Below are positions 7,496 to 16,431 of a stretch of DNA of 64,000 nucleotides, piece by piece. Positions within the stretch are counted from its first letter, which is position 1. Every line of letters begins with the position of its first letter. The DNA comes from Candidatus Hydrogenedentota bacterium (GTDB lineage Bacteria > Hydrogenedentota > Hydrogenedentia > Hydrogenedentales > SLHB01). Below the pieces are notes generated by a model. That model was not told the origin of the DNA and did no database searches. It saw only the letters and a list, made by a program, of their open reading frames with translations. The stretch lies in NCBI GenBank assembly GCA_020848835.1, contig JADLHJ010000049.1:32752-96751 (forward strand), read 5' to 3'. The position numbers and the translations under genes were made by a program.

Positions 7496-9673
7496 ATGGC
7501 GAAGATAGCATTCAAAATTACGGGCATGGACTGCGCCGAGGAAATTGCTGTCCTGCGAAAAGGCGTTGGGCCCGTAGTCGGAGGTGCCGACAATCTTCAG
7601 TTCGATCTTCTCAATGCAAAGATGATCGTCGCCGCCGATCGTGCCGATGGTATATCAGATCAAATCATCCGCGCGGTTGCCGAAACAGGGATGCGCGCAA
7701 TGCCCTGGGAAGCGGCGGTCGAAGCGCGCACGAAGCAGCAGCACGGAAGTTGGTGGGCGGAACACGGGCGCGCGGCGATGTGTAGTGCGAGCGGCCTGTT
7801 TACACTTGCCGGTCTCGGCATACATGCGAACTCCGCCGGCTTGTTCTCTGCACTCATAGACGCCGCCGAGGCAACACCCAATAACTTTGCAATTGGTTTC
7901 TACACACTCGGCATTCTCACCGGTGCGTGGTATGTCGCACCGAAGGCCCTTTACGCATTCAAGGGTCTTCGAGCGGACATGAACCTGTTGATGACTGTGG
8001 CGGTGATCGGCGCGGTCTTGCTCGGACAATTGTTCGAAGCCGCCAGCGTCGCATTTCTGTTTTCACTCGCGCTGGTTCTCGAATCGTGGAGCGTGGGCCG
8101 CGCACGTAATGCGATTCGCGCCCTCGTATCGCTCGCCCCGCAGACCGCGCGCGTGCGCTGTCCGCATGAGGGATGTGAAGAAGAGAAGCCGGTCGAACGC
8201 GTCGCCGTCGGCGCAGAAGTCATTGTTCGACCCGGCGAACGCATCCCGCTGGACGGCGTGATCGTCAGTGGCGTGACCTCTGTCAATCAGGCGCCCATCA
8301 CCGGTGAGTCGATGCCCGTCGCAAAGACTGTGAGGGACAACGTGTACGCCGGCACCATCAATAATGAAGGAGCGATCAGCCTCAAGGTAACGCGCGCCGC
8401 GACAGACACAACCCTTGCGCGCATCATTCACATGGTCGAGGAAGCCCAATCGCGCCGTGCCAAGAGCGAACAGTGGGTTGAGACCTTCGCGAAGTACTAC
8501 ACGCCCGCAATGATGGCGTTCGCATTGTGCGTTGCGGTGCTTCCACCGCTATTCACGAGCGCGTGGGGCTATTGGTTCTATCAAGGACTCGTTGTGCTCG
8601 TGATCGCGTGTCCATGCGCACTTGTCATTTCTACGCCGGTCAGCATCGTCGCAGGGCTCGCCACCGCGGCGCGCGCGGGAGTCTTAATCAAAGGTGGCGT
8701 TTACCTGGAACAGGCTGGGCTCATCGACGCCGTCGCGCTCGACAAGACCGGCACACTTACACGCGGGCAGGTAGAAGTGCAGCGCGTTATTCCAATGAAC
8801 GGCCGCAACGAACGAGACGTGCTCGCTGCTGCTGCGGCCCTGGAAGCGAGCAGCGATCATCCAATTGCGCGTGCAATCTCCAATCGCGCCGCGCAAGAGA
8901 GAATCGAATCGCTGCGCATCGAGAACGCTACCGCGCTGCCGGGACGCGGTATCCAAGCCCAAGCGAACGGCAACCTCTATTGGGCCGGCAGCCATCGGAT
9001 GCTGCACGAAATCAATGCGGACGAATGCGAGTTTCACGCTACTGCCGTCGCGCTGGAAGACTCAGGCCACTCAGTTGTCGCCGTCGGTATCGACAGCCAA
9101 CCAATAGGGTTTATTGGGCTGGCGGACGCATTGCGCGACAATGCGCGCGACAGCGTGGCAGCATTGAAGCGCGCAGGAGTAAGGCATGTGCATATGCTAA
9201 CGGGAGACAACGCAGGCACTGCGCGGGCTGTCGCGCGCGACACAAATGTTGATGCCTTCGATGCCGAGTTGCTTCCTGAAGACAAAGTCGCATCCATAAA
9301 AAAGCTCGCGGCGCGATTCTCGAATGTCGCGATGATCGGCGATGGCGTGAACGACGCGCCTGCAATGGCATCCGCGAGGCTTGGTATCGCGATGGGCGCG
9401 GCCGGATCCGATGCAGCAATCGAAACCGCGGACATCGCGCTGATGACCGACGATCTGATGCGCGTGTCCTGGCTCATCGGTCATGCGCGCAAGACCCGCG
9501 CAATCATCCAGCAAAACATCACGTTTGCGCTTGCCGTAAAGGCGTTGTTTCTCATGCTTGCGTTGTTCGGCGTCGCGACGTTGTGGATGGCCATAGCCGC
9601 AGACATGGGCGCGTCGCTACTCGTTATTTTCAACGCGTTGCGTCTGCTCCGCGGCGCGCCCGCATCAGAATAA
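7496..9673 (+). CDS. Heavy-metal P1B-type ATPase (Zn/Cd/Pb class)
   Basis: 725 residues. All P1B landmarks are present: ITGESMP in the actuator domain, the transport motif CPC in VIACPCALVIS (~residues 372-374), the phosphorylated Asp in DKTGT (~416), the SSDHP motif for ATP binding, and GDGVNDAPA at the hinge. The C terminus (SLLVIFNALRLLR) is typical of the Zn2+/Cd2+/Pb2+ exporters ZntA/CadA. The N-terminal HMA domain begins at residue 1 with GMDC (10-13), but the second Cys of GMDCxxC is replaced by Glu-Glu. A short Cys pair (CPHEGC) sits in the actuator loop at about residue 222. The pump would export toxic divalent metals at ATP cost. No MerR/ArsR regulator is adjacent. Confidence 0.93.
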   Translation: MAKIAFKITGMDCAEEIAVLRKGVGPVVGGADNLQFDLLNAKMIVAADRADGISDQIIRAVAETGMRAMPWEAAVEARTKQQHGSWWAEHGRAAMCSASGLFTLAGLGIHANSAGLFSALIDAAEATPNNFAIGFYTLGILTGAWYVAPKALYAFKGLRADMNLLMTVAVIGAVLLGQLFEAASVAFLFSLALVLESWSVGRARNAIRALVSLAPQTARVRCPHEGCEEEKPVERVAVGAEVIVRPGERIPLDGVIVSGVTSVNQAPITGESMPVAKTVRDNVYAGTINNEGAISLKVTRAATDTTLARIIHMVEEAQSRRAKSEQWVETFAKYYTPAMMAFALCVAVLPPLFTSAWGYWFYQGLVVLVIACPCALVISTPVSIVAGLATAARAGVLIKGGVYLEQAGLIDAVALDKTGTLTRGQVEVQRVIPMNGRNERDVLAAAAALEASSDHPIARAISNRAAQERIESLRIENATALPGRGIQAQANGNLYWAGSHRMLHEINADECEFHATAVALEDSGHSVVAVGIDSQPIGFIGLADALRDNARDSVAALKRAGVRHVHMLTGDNAGTARAVARDTNVDAFDAELLPEDKVASIKKLAARFSNVAMIGDGVNDAPAMASARLGIAMGAAGSDAAIETADIALMTDDLMRVSWLIGHARKTRAIIQQNITFALAVKALFLMLALFGVATLWMAIAADMGASLLVIFNALRLLRGAPASE

Positions 9674-9685
9674 ACCGTTCCCGGC

Positions 9686-9721
9686 AAAAAAATGAGGCCC
9701 ATGCTTCGCATGGGCCTCATT
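9686..9721 (-). terminator. Terminator between convergent genes (minus-strand U tract)
   Basis: A perfect 14-bp stem (AATGAGGCCCATGC / GCATGGGCCTCATT) has the loop TTC. The seven-A run on its left reads as a U tract on the minus strand, so it chiefly terminates the oxidoreductase gene at 9740-11152. The hairpin could also slow transcription arriving from the ATPase. Confidence 0.9.
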
Positions 9722-9739
9722 GGAATCACAGCGCGATCG

Positions 9740-11152
9740 TTAACAGGGCAATTCCCAGCCCTTGCGGTATTCCTTGCTGACGATTTCTTTTGCGTGGCGA
9801 ACGTTGGTCACTTCGCCCTTGATGTTGTCCCAACGCAATTTCTTGCCGGACTTCACGACAAGATTTCCGAAGTTCACCATTTCCGTGAAGGGTCCCGCGT
9901 AGTCGAAATTCGAGCAGGCCTGTTCGCCTGTCTTGCACGACGTTAGGAAGTTGAGGAAGTGGTCCTCGCCCGGGACACGCGGAAGCGTGGGCGTGGGCTT
10001 CGTGTAATCCTTCATCTTGTCATCGGGAACAAGACGCGGATTTCCACCGTACTCGCCCTGCGTGACGATACCGGACTCGCCAATCAGGAAAGAACCGTTT
10101 GAATTGTCATCACCAAGCACGCACGAATCCGGGATGCCTTCTGGGCGTGCCGGCCGGTTGTAGATTTCCTTGCTCGGATCTTTTGGATCGGGCCAGTGAC
10201 CATCGTACCAATACACATCCACCGCAGGCATGCCGCCGCCTTCCGCGAAGTGATACTTGATCGTTGACGTTAGCGGGAAGGTCTGCTCGTTGCGGCCCTT
10301 TTGCATGACCACTTCAACCGTGAACCACGGGCGCTCGTTCAATTTCAGCGACATGTACACCGGATCCATGATGTGGCAGGCCATATCGCCCAGCGAACCG
10401 CCGCCGAAGTCCTGCCATGCGCGCCAGTCGTGCGGGCAGTACGCCTTTGCGTAAGGACGCCACGGCGCCGCGCCGAGCCAACGATCCCAGTCCAGATTCT
10501 CCGGCTGGCGCTCGGGCGGAAACGCATCAGGACGTCCCTGGTTTTTCCACACAGGGCGGTGCGTCCACACATGCGCCTCTTTCACTTTCCCGATCGCGCC
10601 GCTCCACACCATTTCGCAAAGTTCGCGGCAACCGTTGCCCGAGTGGCCCTGGTTACCCATCTGCGTGATCACGCCCATTTCGCGCGCGGTCAACGTCATC
10701 AAGCGCGCCTCGGCGACGGTGTGAGTGAGTGGTTTTTGCACGTACACGTGCTTGCCCATTTTCATCGCGTGGTACGCGGCGGGCGCGTGCATGTGGTCCG
10801 GGGTCGATACGTTCACTGCATCGATCTCCGGGTGCGCATCGAGCATGTGACGAAAGTCTTTATACTTCGGCACGTTCTTCATCGTTTCGACATTGAACAA
10901 TTTCGCCGCGCGGTCCCAATCGACGTCGCACAACGCGACAACGTTTTCGCCCGCGTTCTGAAAGCCCATAATGTCACCCGCGCCTTTACCACCCGCGCCG
11001 ATTGCGGCAACATTCAGTTTCTCGTTTGGCGACAATTTCCGCGGCACTACCTTCGCCGTATTCGGCGCGGCAGCCGCACCGGTAAACGTCATAACGGCGC
11101 TGGTCGTAGTGGCGGCAAGAAACGCGCGCCGGCTCAACGACATTTTGCTCAT
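9740..11152 (-). CDS. Tat-exported Gfo/Idh/MocA family oxidoreductase
   Basis: About 470 residues. The N terminus carries a twin-arginine signal (SRRAFLA followed by a hydrophobic stretch and AAA). A Rossmann fold follows: VAAIGAGGKGAGD for NAD(P), then CDVD at the end of strand beta2. QKPLTHTVAEAR is the family's EKP-like active-site strand. The C-terminal half is the GFO_IDH_MocA substrate domain. The ATG at 11152 is chosen because AAGGAG lies 8 bases upstream; a TTG two codons earlier is too close to that site. Secreted members of this family oxidise or hydrolyse sugars or cyclitols with tightly held NAD and are greatly expanded in Planctomycetes-like bacteria. The substrate is unknown. 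A similar enzyme is encoded at 33581-34921. Confidence 0.9.
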   Translation of the reverse strand: MSKMSLSRRAFLAATTTSAVMTFTGAAAAPNTAKVVPRKLSPNEKLNVAAIGAGGKGAGDIMGFQNAGENVVALCDVDWDRAAKLFNVETMKNVPKYKDFRHMLDAHPEIDAVNVSTPDHMHAPAAYHAMKMGKHVYVQKPLTHTVAEARLMTLTAREMGVITQMGNQGHSGNGCRELCEMVWSGAIGKVKEAHVWTHRPVWKNQGRPDAFPPERQPENLDWDRWLGAAPWRPYAKAYCPHDWRAWQDFGGGSLGDMACHIMDPVYMSLKLNERPWFTVEVVMQKGRNEQTFPLTSTIKYHFAEGGGMPAVDVYWYDGHWPDPKDPSKEIYNRPARPEGIPDSCVLGDDNSNGSFLIGESGIVTQGEYGGNPRLVPDDKMKDYTKPTPTLPRVPGEDHFLNFLTSCKTGEQACSNFDYAGPFTEMVNFGNLVVKSGKKLRWDNIKGEVTNVRHAKEIVSKEYRKGWELPC

Positions 11153-11280
11153 GCTCAAGACTCCTTCTTGACCTCGCTAGAAAGCACGCGCGGACCCGCG
11201 GCGTGCGGCCCCAATATTGACCCGCCCAAGCGGAAAGAAATCACTATACGCCCGCGCGCCGCTGGCGAGCAAACCGAAGG

Positions 11281-14200
11281 TCAATCAGTGGGCGTCGCGT
11301 GGTTCAACGCTTTGGCGACGACATCGTAGAACTGGCGCGTGCGGTAGGGCTTCTGGATGAAACCCGCCATTTTTTCGCCGTGCGACTGTGCAATCGCCTC
11401 CTGCTCGTTGTATCCGCTGGATAGTACCACGCGCAGATCCGGGCGGATTTCGTGCAGCGCGTGTATCAACTCCCCACCCCCCATCCGCGGCATCGTCAGA
11501 TCCACGATGGCCAGTACTATCTTATCGACGTTTGCTTTAAAGATTCGAAGCGCGGCTTCGCCGTCAATCGCGGTGAGCACCTCGTAGCCCTGCCGCTCTA
11601 ACATCAATTTCGCGATACCGAGGACGGTATCTTCGTCATCAACCACCAGCACAACTCCATGCCCCCGCGTTTCGGATGAGTCAGACATCTGTGCCGGTGG
11701 CGTGTCAGGTATCTCGTCACCTAACGCCGGCAGAAAAACGGTAAATGTAGTGCCAACTCCCGGCGTGGATTCGACGCGAATCGCGCCGCGATGTCCGCGC
11801 ACAATACCCAATACCGCGGCAAGCCCAAGCCCCCGGCCGGTAAACTTCGTGGTAAAGAATGGATCGAAAATGCGCTGCAACGTTGCATTGTCCATACCGC
11901 AGCCGTTGTCCGACACGCGAACATAAGCATAAGCCTGACTTTCCCGAAGCTCGCCTCCGAGCACATGCGCGCCGGCATCTGCGCCAGTCCATACGAGTGT
12001 GCCGGTTGACATTCGAATGGTCCCCTCGCGATCGCCTATGGCTTCGGAAGCGTTTGTAATGAGGTTCATGACGATTTGGCGTATCTGCGTCGCGTCGGCT
12101 TGGACCATGGGTAGCGAAGGTTCCGGCTCGAACACAAGCGTCACGCGTTTCGACACCGTAACGGTCAGAAGATGGCCCATCTCTCGGACCATATCATTAA
12201 GCGATACGGGTACAACAACGAATCGCCCGCGGCCGGAGTACGCAAGCATCTGGCGGCAGAGCTCTGCGGCGCGCTCGGACGATGTGACAATTGATTCAAG
12301 CGTTTCGCGCAATAACGATCCAGGGGGCGCATCGGCGAGCGCAAGATCTGCATTGCCTAAAATACCTACGAGCAGATTGTTGAAGTCGTGCGCAATTCCC
12401 CCCGCAAGCACACCCAGGCTTTCCAACTTCTGTGTCTGTTGCATCTGCTCTTCGATTTCGCGCCGTTCGGCCTCGGCATTCTTGCGCCCCGTGATGTCCT
12501 GCAACGTGCCCGTAATGCGGAGCGGTGCGCCGCTCGTGTCTCGTTCAACAATCTTGCCGCGCAATTGCACCCACAGCAGCACGGATGACTTCGTATATAC
12601 CCGGAATTCGTAGTCAAGATTCGAACAAAACCCCTGAATGTGCTGCCAAAAATGATCGACCACCCGATCTGCATCGTCAGGATGAATTCGCGAGTGCCAC
12701 CACGCGGAATCGGTTTGGACCTCTTCGGGTGCATAGCCCAAGATCTCCGCGAAGCGAGGATTGACCAGCATCCTTGAAGGGTTGATTTCCAGGTCCCACA
12801 GTCCCAGGTCGGCCCCGCTGAGTGCCAGTTCCAATCGCTCTTCACTTTGACGCACCAGTTCCGCGGCTTTCTTGCGCTCCGTGATTACTTCCGTAAACAT
12901 GATGATGCCGCCGATTTCGCCGGCTTCGTCGTACCACGGGTGGACCTCCCAGCGGAGCCAATCTTCTGTTCCATCAGCGCGCAAGAAGCGGTCTTCTTCC
13001 CGCTTCTCGACGGTCCCGCTAAGGCAACGTTGATGGATGTCGAGCCAATCCTGATTATTTTGTATCTCGGGAAATACCTCGTAGTGGCTCTTTCCAATAA
13101 TGTCTTCGCCGGTGAGTCGGTAATCGTGCAGCCAGCGCTTGCTCACGACGAGATAACGCATTTCGCGATCCAGCATTGCCACGGCAGCCGGCGTGTGTTC
13201 GACAAACAGGTGAAGTACGGCACGGCTGCTTCGCAGCGCTTCCTCGGTCGCCTTGATCGCCGAAATATCTTGAATCATTCCTATCGAGCGAACCGGCTTG
13301 CCGTCTTCCCCCAGGATTTCAACGGACGCGTCCATAATCCAGTGCAACGAGCCGTCCCGCGCGACAAATGTTCCTTCGCTGGACCACGTCGGAAACTCGC
13401 CTGCGCGCGTACGGCGAATCGCGTCATCCGGCGCTAGTCCCGACGTTGCCCCGTGCATGGCCACCACGCGGCTGCGATCCTCCCAAAGTTCCGGCGTAAA
13501 CTCGCGCGAATTGAAACCCGTAATGCGTTCGATGCCTTCCCCGACATAGTTATAGTGATCATTGCCGTAATCGAGTACGTACGGTACCGAATTCGCCGCG
13601 GTAATGGCTTGGCGATAGACGTCCTGTACTTGCTTGAGGTTTTCTGTTGTCGTCTTCAGCGATGTTGTCGCCGCCCCAAGCAGGAGAGTCGTTAAGCATA
13701 GCGTAATCAGGAACAATTGCGTGTCGTGCAGGCGTGGGTGCTGCATACCCACGTCGATAAACATCGCGACTGCGGCTGAGACCAGGATTACGCCGGTGGA
13801 AGCACCCTTCATTCCCCGCCAGTATGCTGCAAACACCAGCGGGATCAGACACGGATAGAGAATCGCGCGATGGCCTCGTTCCGTCTCTGCGATGCAAAAG
13901 CCGATTATGGGCAGCACCACCGCGAACCAGACCAAAGTTGATGCAGTCATCGGAACAAGCCGGCGAATTGTGCGAGCAAGTTCTTTGTCACGATCCGGCC
14001 GTCGCGTCAGCCGCACGAATCCAGCGCTCCAAGGAAACACAATCGACAGCAGAAACGGCGATATCGATAGGATTGCGACGACATCGCCAATCCAGAAATC
14101 GAGCGCCGCGTGAAAAACATTGTCCGCCGCGCGACCAACTGCGTAGGTCACGCCAACGTAGGCCCAGGCGACAATTGCGCTGGCGATGCCAAAAGCGATG

Positions 14201-14676
14201 ACAAAGATGCCGGCGCTATGTAGTTGCGACAATTGTGTGTCGATTCGAAACCGGAACCGCAACACCCAAACACACAAGGTATAAATACACGCCGGCACCG
14301 CGGCAACGACAATCGGAAAAAATGGGCCAGAGTGTTCGTGCTGGCGCCACAAATAGAAATTGCCAAAAGCCATTATGAAAAAATAGATGGGCGCGTATCC
14401 CAAGCCGAATCGCAGCAATACCGCGATCGAGAGGCCGACCGGCGCATACCATAGCGAAATACCTGTTTGGACCGGGACTTCGTGCCGCGCCGCACCCATG
14501 TCCAGCAAAAAAAACAGGGCCGCGTAAGGAATGCCAATTCCGGCGCCGCGAAATATTTTGTCCCGCCATCTGTTGCCAGCAGATGCCGATGGGGAAACTG
14601 TGTCGCCGTGTGTGGACGTTTCTACCACCAAACCCTCTTGGCTCTGACCTTTCATCATCTCCCCCGCAGCGAGCAT
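11281..14676 (-). CDS. MASE1-PAS hybrid sensor histidine kinase with receiver domain
   Basis: 1131 residues. Residues ~40-335 are an eight-helix MASE1-like membrane sensor (IGIPYAALFFLLDMGAA, ISLWYAPVGLSIAVLLRFG). Three PAS/PAC modules follow at about 350-470, 480-605 and 615-735. Then come the HisKA domain with phospho-acceptor His in GGIAHDFNN (~762), HATPase_c with N box NLITNASEAI and G boxes, and a C-terminal receiver with phospho-Asp in AIVDLTMP (~1059). It should autophosphorylate in response to a ligand or redox cue and pass phosphate to its own receiver, with onward transfer to an unlinked partner. No response-regulator gene is adjacent. The ATG codons six and seven codons downstream have the better GGGGGAG spacing and are possible starts. 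It diverges from rex. Confidence 0.93.
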   Translation of the reverse strand: MLAAGEMMKGQSQEGLVVETSTHGDTVSPSASAGNRWRDKIFRGAGIGIPYAALFFLLDMGAARHEVPVQTGISLWYAPVGLSIAVLLRFGLGYAPIYFFIMAFGNFYLWRQHEHSGPFFPIVVAAVPACIYTLCVWVLRFRFRIDTQLSQLHSAGIFVIAFGIASAIVAWAYVGVTYAVGRAADNVFHAALDFWIGDVVAILSISPFLLSIVFPWSAGFVRLTRRPDRDKELARTIRRLVPMTASTLVWFAVVLPIIGFCIAETERGHRAILYPCLIPLVFAAYWRGMKGASTGVILVSAAVAMFIDVGMQHPRLHDTQLFLITLCLTTLLLGAATTSLKTTTENLKQVQDVYRQAITAANSVPYVLDYGNDHYNYVGEGIERITGFNSREFTPELWEDRSRVVAMHGATSGLAPDDAIRRTRAGEFPTWSSEGTFVARDGSLHWIMDASVEILGEDGKPVRSIGMIQDISAIKATEEALRSSRAVLHLFVEHTPAAVAMLDREMRYLVVSKRWLHDYRLTGEDIIGKSHYEVFPEIQNNQDWLDIHQRCLSGTVEKREEDRFLRADGTEDWLRWEVHPWYDEAGEIGGIIMFTEVITERKKAAELVRQSEERLELALSGADLGLWDLEINPSRMLVNPRFAEILGYAPEEVQTDSAWWHSRIHPDDADRVVDHFWQHIQGFCSNLDYEFRVYTKSSVLLWVQLRGKIVERDTSGAPLRITGTLQDITGRKNAEAERREIEEQMQQTQKLESLGVLAGGIAHDFNNLLVGILGNADLALADAPPGSLLRETLESIVTSSERAAELCRQMLAYSGRGRFVVVPVSLNDMVREMGHLLTVTVSKRVTLVFEPEPSLPMVQADATQIRQIVMNLITNASEAIGDREGTIRMSTGTLVWTGADAGAHVLGGELRESQAYAYVRVSDNGCGMDNATLQRIFDPFFTTKFTGRGLGLAAVLGIVRGHRGAIRVESTPGVGTTFTVFLPALGDEIPDTPPAQMSDSSETRGHGVVLVVDDEDTVLGIAKLMLERQGYEVLTAIDGEAALRIFKANVDKIVLAIVDLTMPRMGGGELIHALHEIRPDLRVVLSSGYNEQEAIAQSHGEKMAGFIQKPYRTRQFYDVVAKALNHATPTD

Positions 14677-14773
14677 AGTCGAGTCGCCCCAATAATGCTA
14701 GCCTTGCGATTAAGACTTGCCGCGTACTAATTCGCGGCCCAAGCTGATACTATGGGGATTGGGAGGACAATGG

Positions 14774-15427
14774 ATGGCAAAACGCAGCGGCCCGCACACG
14801 TTGAATCAGTTGGTTGTCGAACGTCTTATGCACTACTACCACCTGGTTGCCGACCAGATCGAGTCGCATGCAAGTGGCCACGTGTCGAGCGCCCAGATTG
14901 CGCAGTTACTGGAAATGGACGATACACTCGTGCGCAAAGACCTTGCGGCAATCGGCGTGCGCGGTCGGCCGCGAGTCGGCTTCAGTACCGCCGAACTCAT
15001 GGGAGCAATCCGGGAAACGCTGGGGTTCAACGAAAGGTATCGCTCCATCATCATCGGTGCAGGACGGCTGGGCGGCGCGATCGCATCCTACGGCGGTTTT
15101 GGAAAGTACGGACTGGATATCGTTGCACTATTCGACTCGGATCCCGCCCGCGTGGGCCAGACGCTTGGCGGAGTGGCCATCCATCCAATAGAATCTTTGA
15201 ACGCGATTGTTCGCGAGCACCGCGTCCACCTCGCTGTCTTAACGGTGCCGGCCGATGCCGCCCAGGGGCTGGCTGAGTTGCTCGTCGGGGCCGGTATACA
15301 AGCAATCTGGAATTTCGCGCCGCGCAGTCTCGTTGTTCCATCAAATGTGTTTGTGCGCCACGAACACATCTCCGTCGGGCTCGCGGAACTGGCTTATTAT
15401 CTCAAGCGCAGCGGCGCGCGCCCATGA
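14774..15427 (+). CDS. rex: Redox-sensing transcriptional repressor Rex
   Basis: 217 residues. The N-terminal winged helix covers residues ~10-65 with the recognition helix in QLLEMDDTLVRKDL (44-57). A Rossmann domain follows with GAGRLGGA (95-102) for NADH, and a C-terminal swapped helix (VGLAELAYYL). This order is diagnostic of Rex. The ATG at 14774 has GGGAGG 7 bases upstream, and the extra upstream residues of the open frame do not look like protein. Rex dimers bind operators when NAD+ is high and release them on NADH, so they derepress fermentation and respiration genes. I found no good Rex palindrome in the flanking intergenic spaces. Confidence 0.95.
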   Translation: MAKRSGPHTLNQLVVERLMHYYHLVADQIESHASGHVSSAQIAQLLEMDDTLVRKDLAAIGVRGRPRVGFSTAELMGAIRETLGFNERYRSIIIGAGRLGGAIASYGGFGKYGLDIVALFDSDPARVGQTLGGVAIHPIESLNAIVREHRVHLAVLTVPADAAQGLAELLVGAGIQAIWNFAPRSLVVPSNVFVRHEHISVGLAELAYYLKRSGARP

Positions 15428-15527
15428 TCGTTTGACACCTCCGGCAAGTACCTGTCACTGTGTGCTCCGTGCGTCCCATGCGGGGTTGTAATGCCGGACG
15501 CCATTGCGAACAACGGATGGTACATCC

Positions 15528-16388
15528 ATGTGGAAATCATCGCTCCCGCCAACTGCTGCTGAACGATCCGACCGTCTGCGCGCATCGCTCGCTGCGCGTA
15601 CCGTGCCGATGCCCGGCGCAATCAACGCACTCAGCGCACGGTTGATCGAACAGCGCGGATTTGAGGCTATCTATGTTTCCGGCGCAGTGCTCGCCAACAG
15701 CGTGGGTGGCGTACCGGATATCGGGCTGATGACCTTGTCTGAGTCCGCGCTGCATTGTGCTTCCATCGCGCGCGTCACTACGTTGCCAATCATCGCGGAC
15801 GCCGACACAGGATATGGAGGGCCGGAGTGCGCGTTTCGCACGGTGCGCGCACTCGAATCCGTAGGCGTGAGTGGAATTCATCTGGAAGACCAGGAATTCC
15901 CAAAGCGCTGCGGGCACCTGGAAGGCAAGACGCTTGTTAGCATCGAAGAGTTTTGTGAAAAGATTGCCGCGGCTTGCGAAGCGAAGGCGAGCGAGGATTT
16001 CTTACTCATCGCACGTACCGATGCGCGCGGCGTAACGAACTACGATGATGCCGTGCGCCGCGCACACGCGTATTTGGAAGCAGGCGCGGACGCAATCTTT
16101 CCGGAAGCGTTGCACACCGAAGAGGAATTAAAACGCTTCGCGGACGACGTGGACACTATCCTGCTCGCAAACATGACAGAGTTCGGTAAGACACCGTATC
16201 TGAGTGTCGAACAGTTTGGCGAATTGGGCTATAACGTTGTGATCTTTCCGGTAACGTTGCAGCGCGCGGCCATGAAAGCGATGGATGAAGCATTGTCCAC
16301 CATCCGTGAAACGGGTTCGCAGGAAGATCAATTGCAGAATATGCAAACGCGAGAAGAACTATACGACCTGTTGAAGTATCGGCCGTAG
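15528..16388 (+). CDS. prpB: Isocitrate lyase/PEP mutase family enzyme, probably 2-methylisocitrate lyase
   Basis: 286 residues. DADTGYGG (91-98) binds Mg2+ and the catalytic loop KRCGH (126-130) is the lyase signature; PrpB uses K(K/R)CGH. HLEDQEFPKRCGHLEGK and the length fit 2-methylisocitrate lyase, which splits 2-methylisocitrate to pyruvate and succinate. Oxaloacetate hydrolases and PEP phosphonomutases of the superfamily lack this loop. Start: ATG at 15528 with GGATGG about 8 bases upstream. The citrate synthase follows 43 bp downstream, as in prpBC operons. A prpD/acnD dehydratase is not in the window, so the assignment to propionate metabolism rests on motif plus neighbour. Confidence 0.82.
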   Translation: MWKSSLPPTAAERSDRLRASLAARTVPMPGAINALSARLIEQRGFEAIYVSGAVLANSVGGVPDIGLMTLSESALHCASIARVTTLPIIADADTGYGGPECAFRTVRALESVGVSGIHLEDQEFPKRCGHLEGKTLVSIEEFCEKIAAACEAKASEDFLLIARTDARGVTNYDDAVRRAHAYLEAGADAIFPEALHTEEELKRFADDVDTILLANMTEFGKTPYLSVEQFGELGYNVVIFPVTLQRAAMKAMDEALSTIRETGSQEDQLQNMQTREELYDLLKYRP

Positions 16389-16431
16389 CGCCCGTCTTTG
16401 TCCGGGCGGAATTATTGGGAAGGGAGAATTC

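Noticed and set aside
10301..11329. A 342-codon plus-strand frame opposite the first Gfo/Idh/MocA gene
   Set aside because: The product is His/Arg/Val-rich with no fold signature, and the minus strand has a Tat signal, Rossmann motif and ribosome site.
15428..15527. Possible Rex operator upstream of prpB (TTGT…ACAA at about 15486-15513)
   Set aside because: The half sites are 20 bases apart and do not match the 16-18 bp Rex palindrome.
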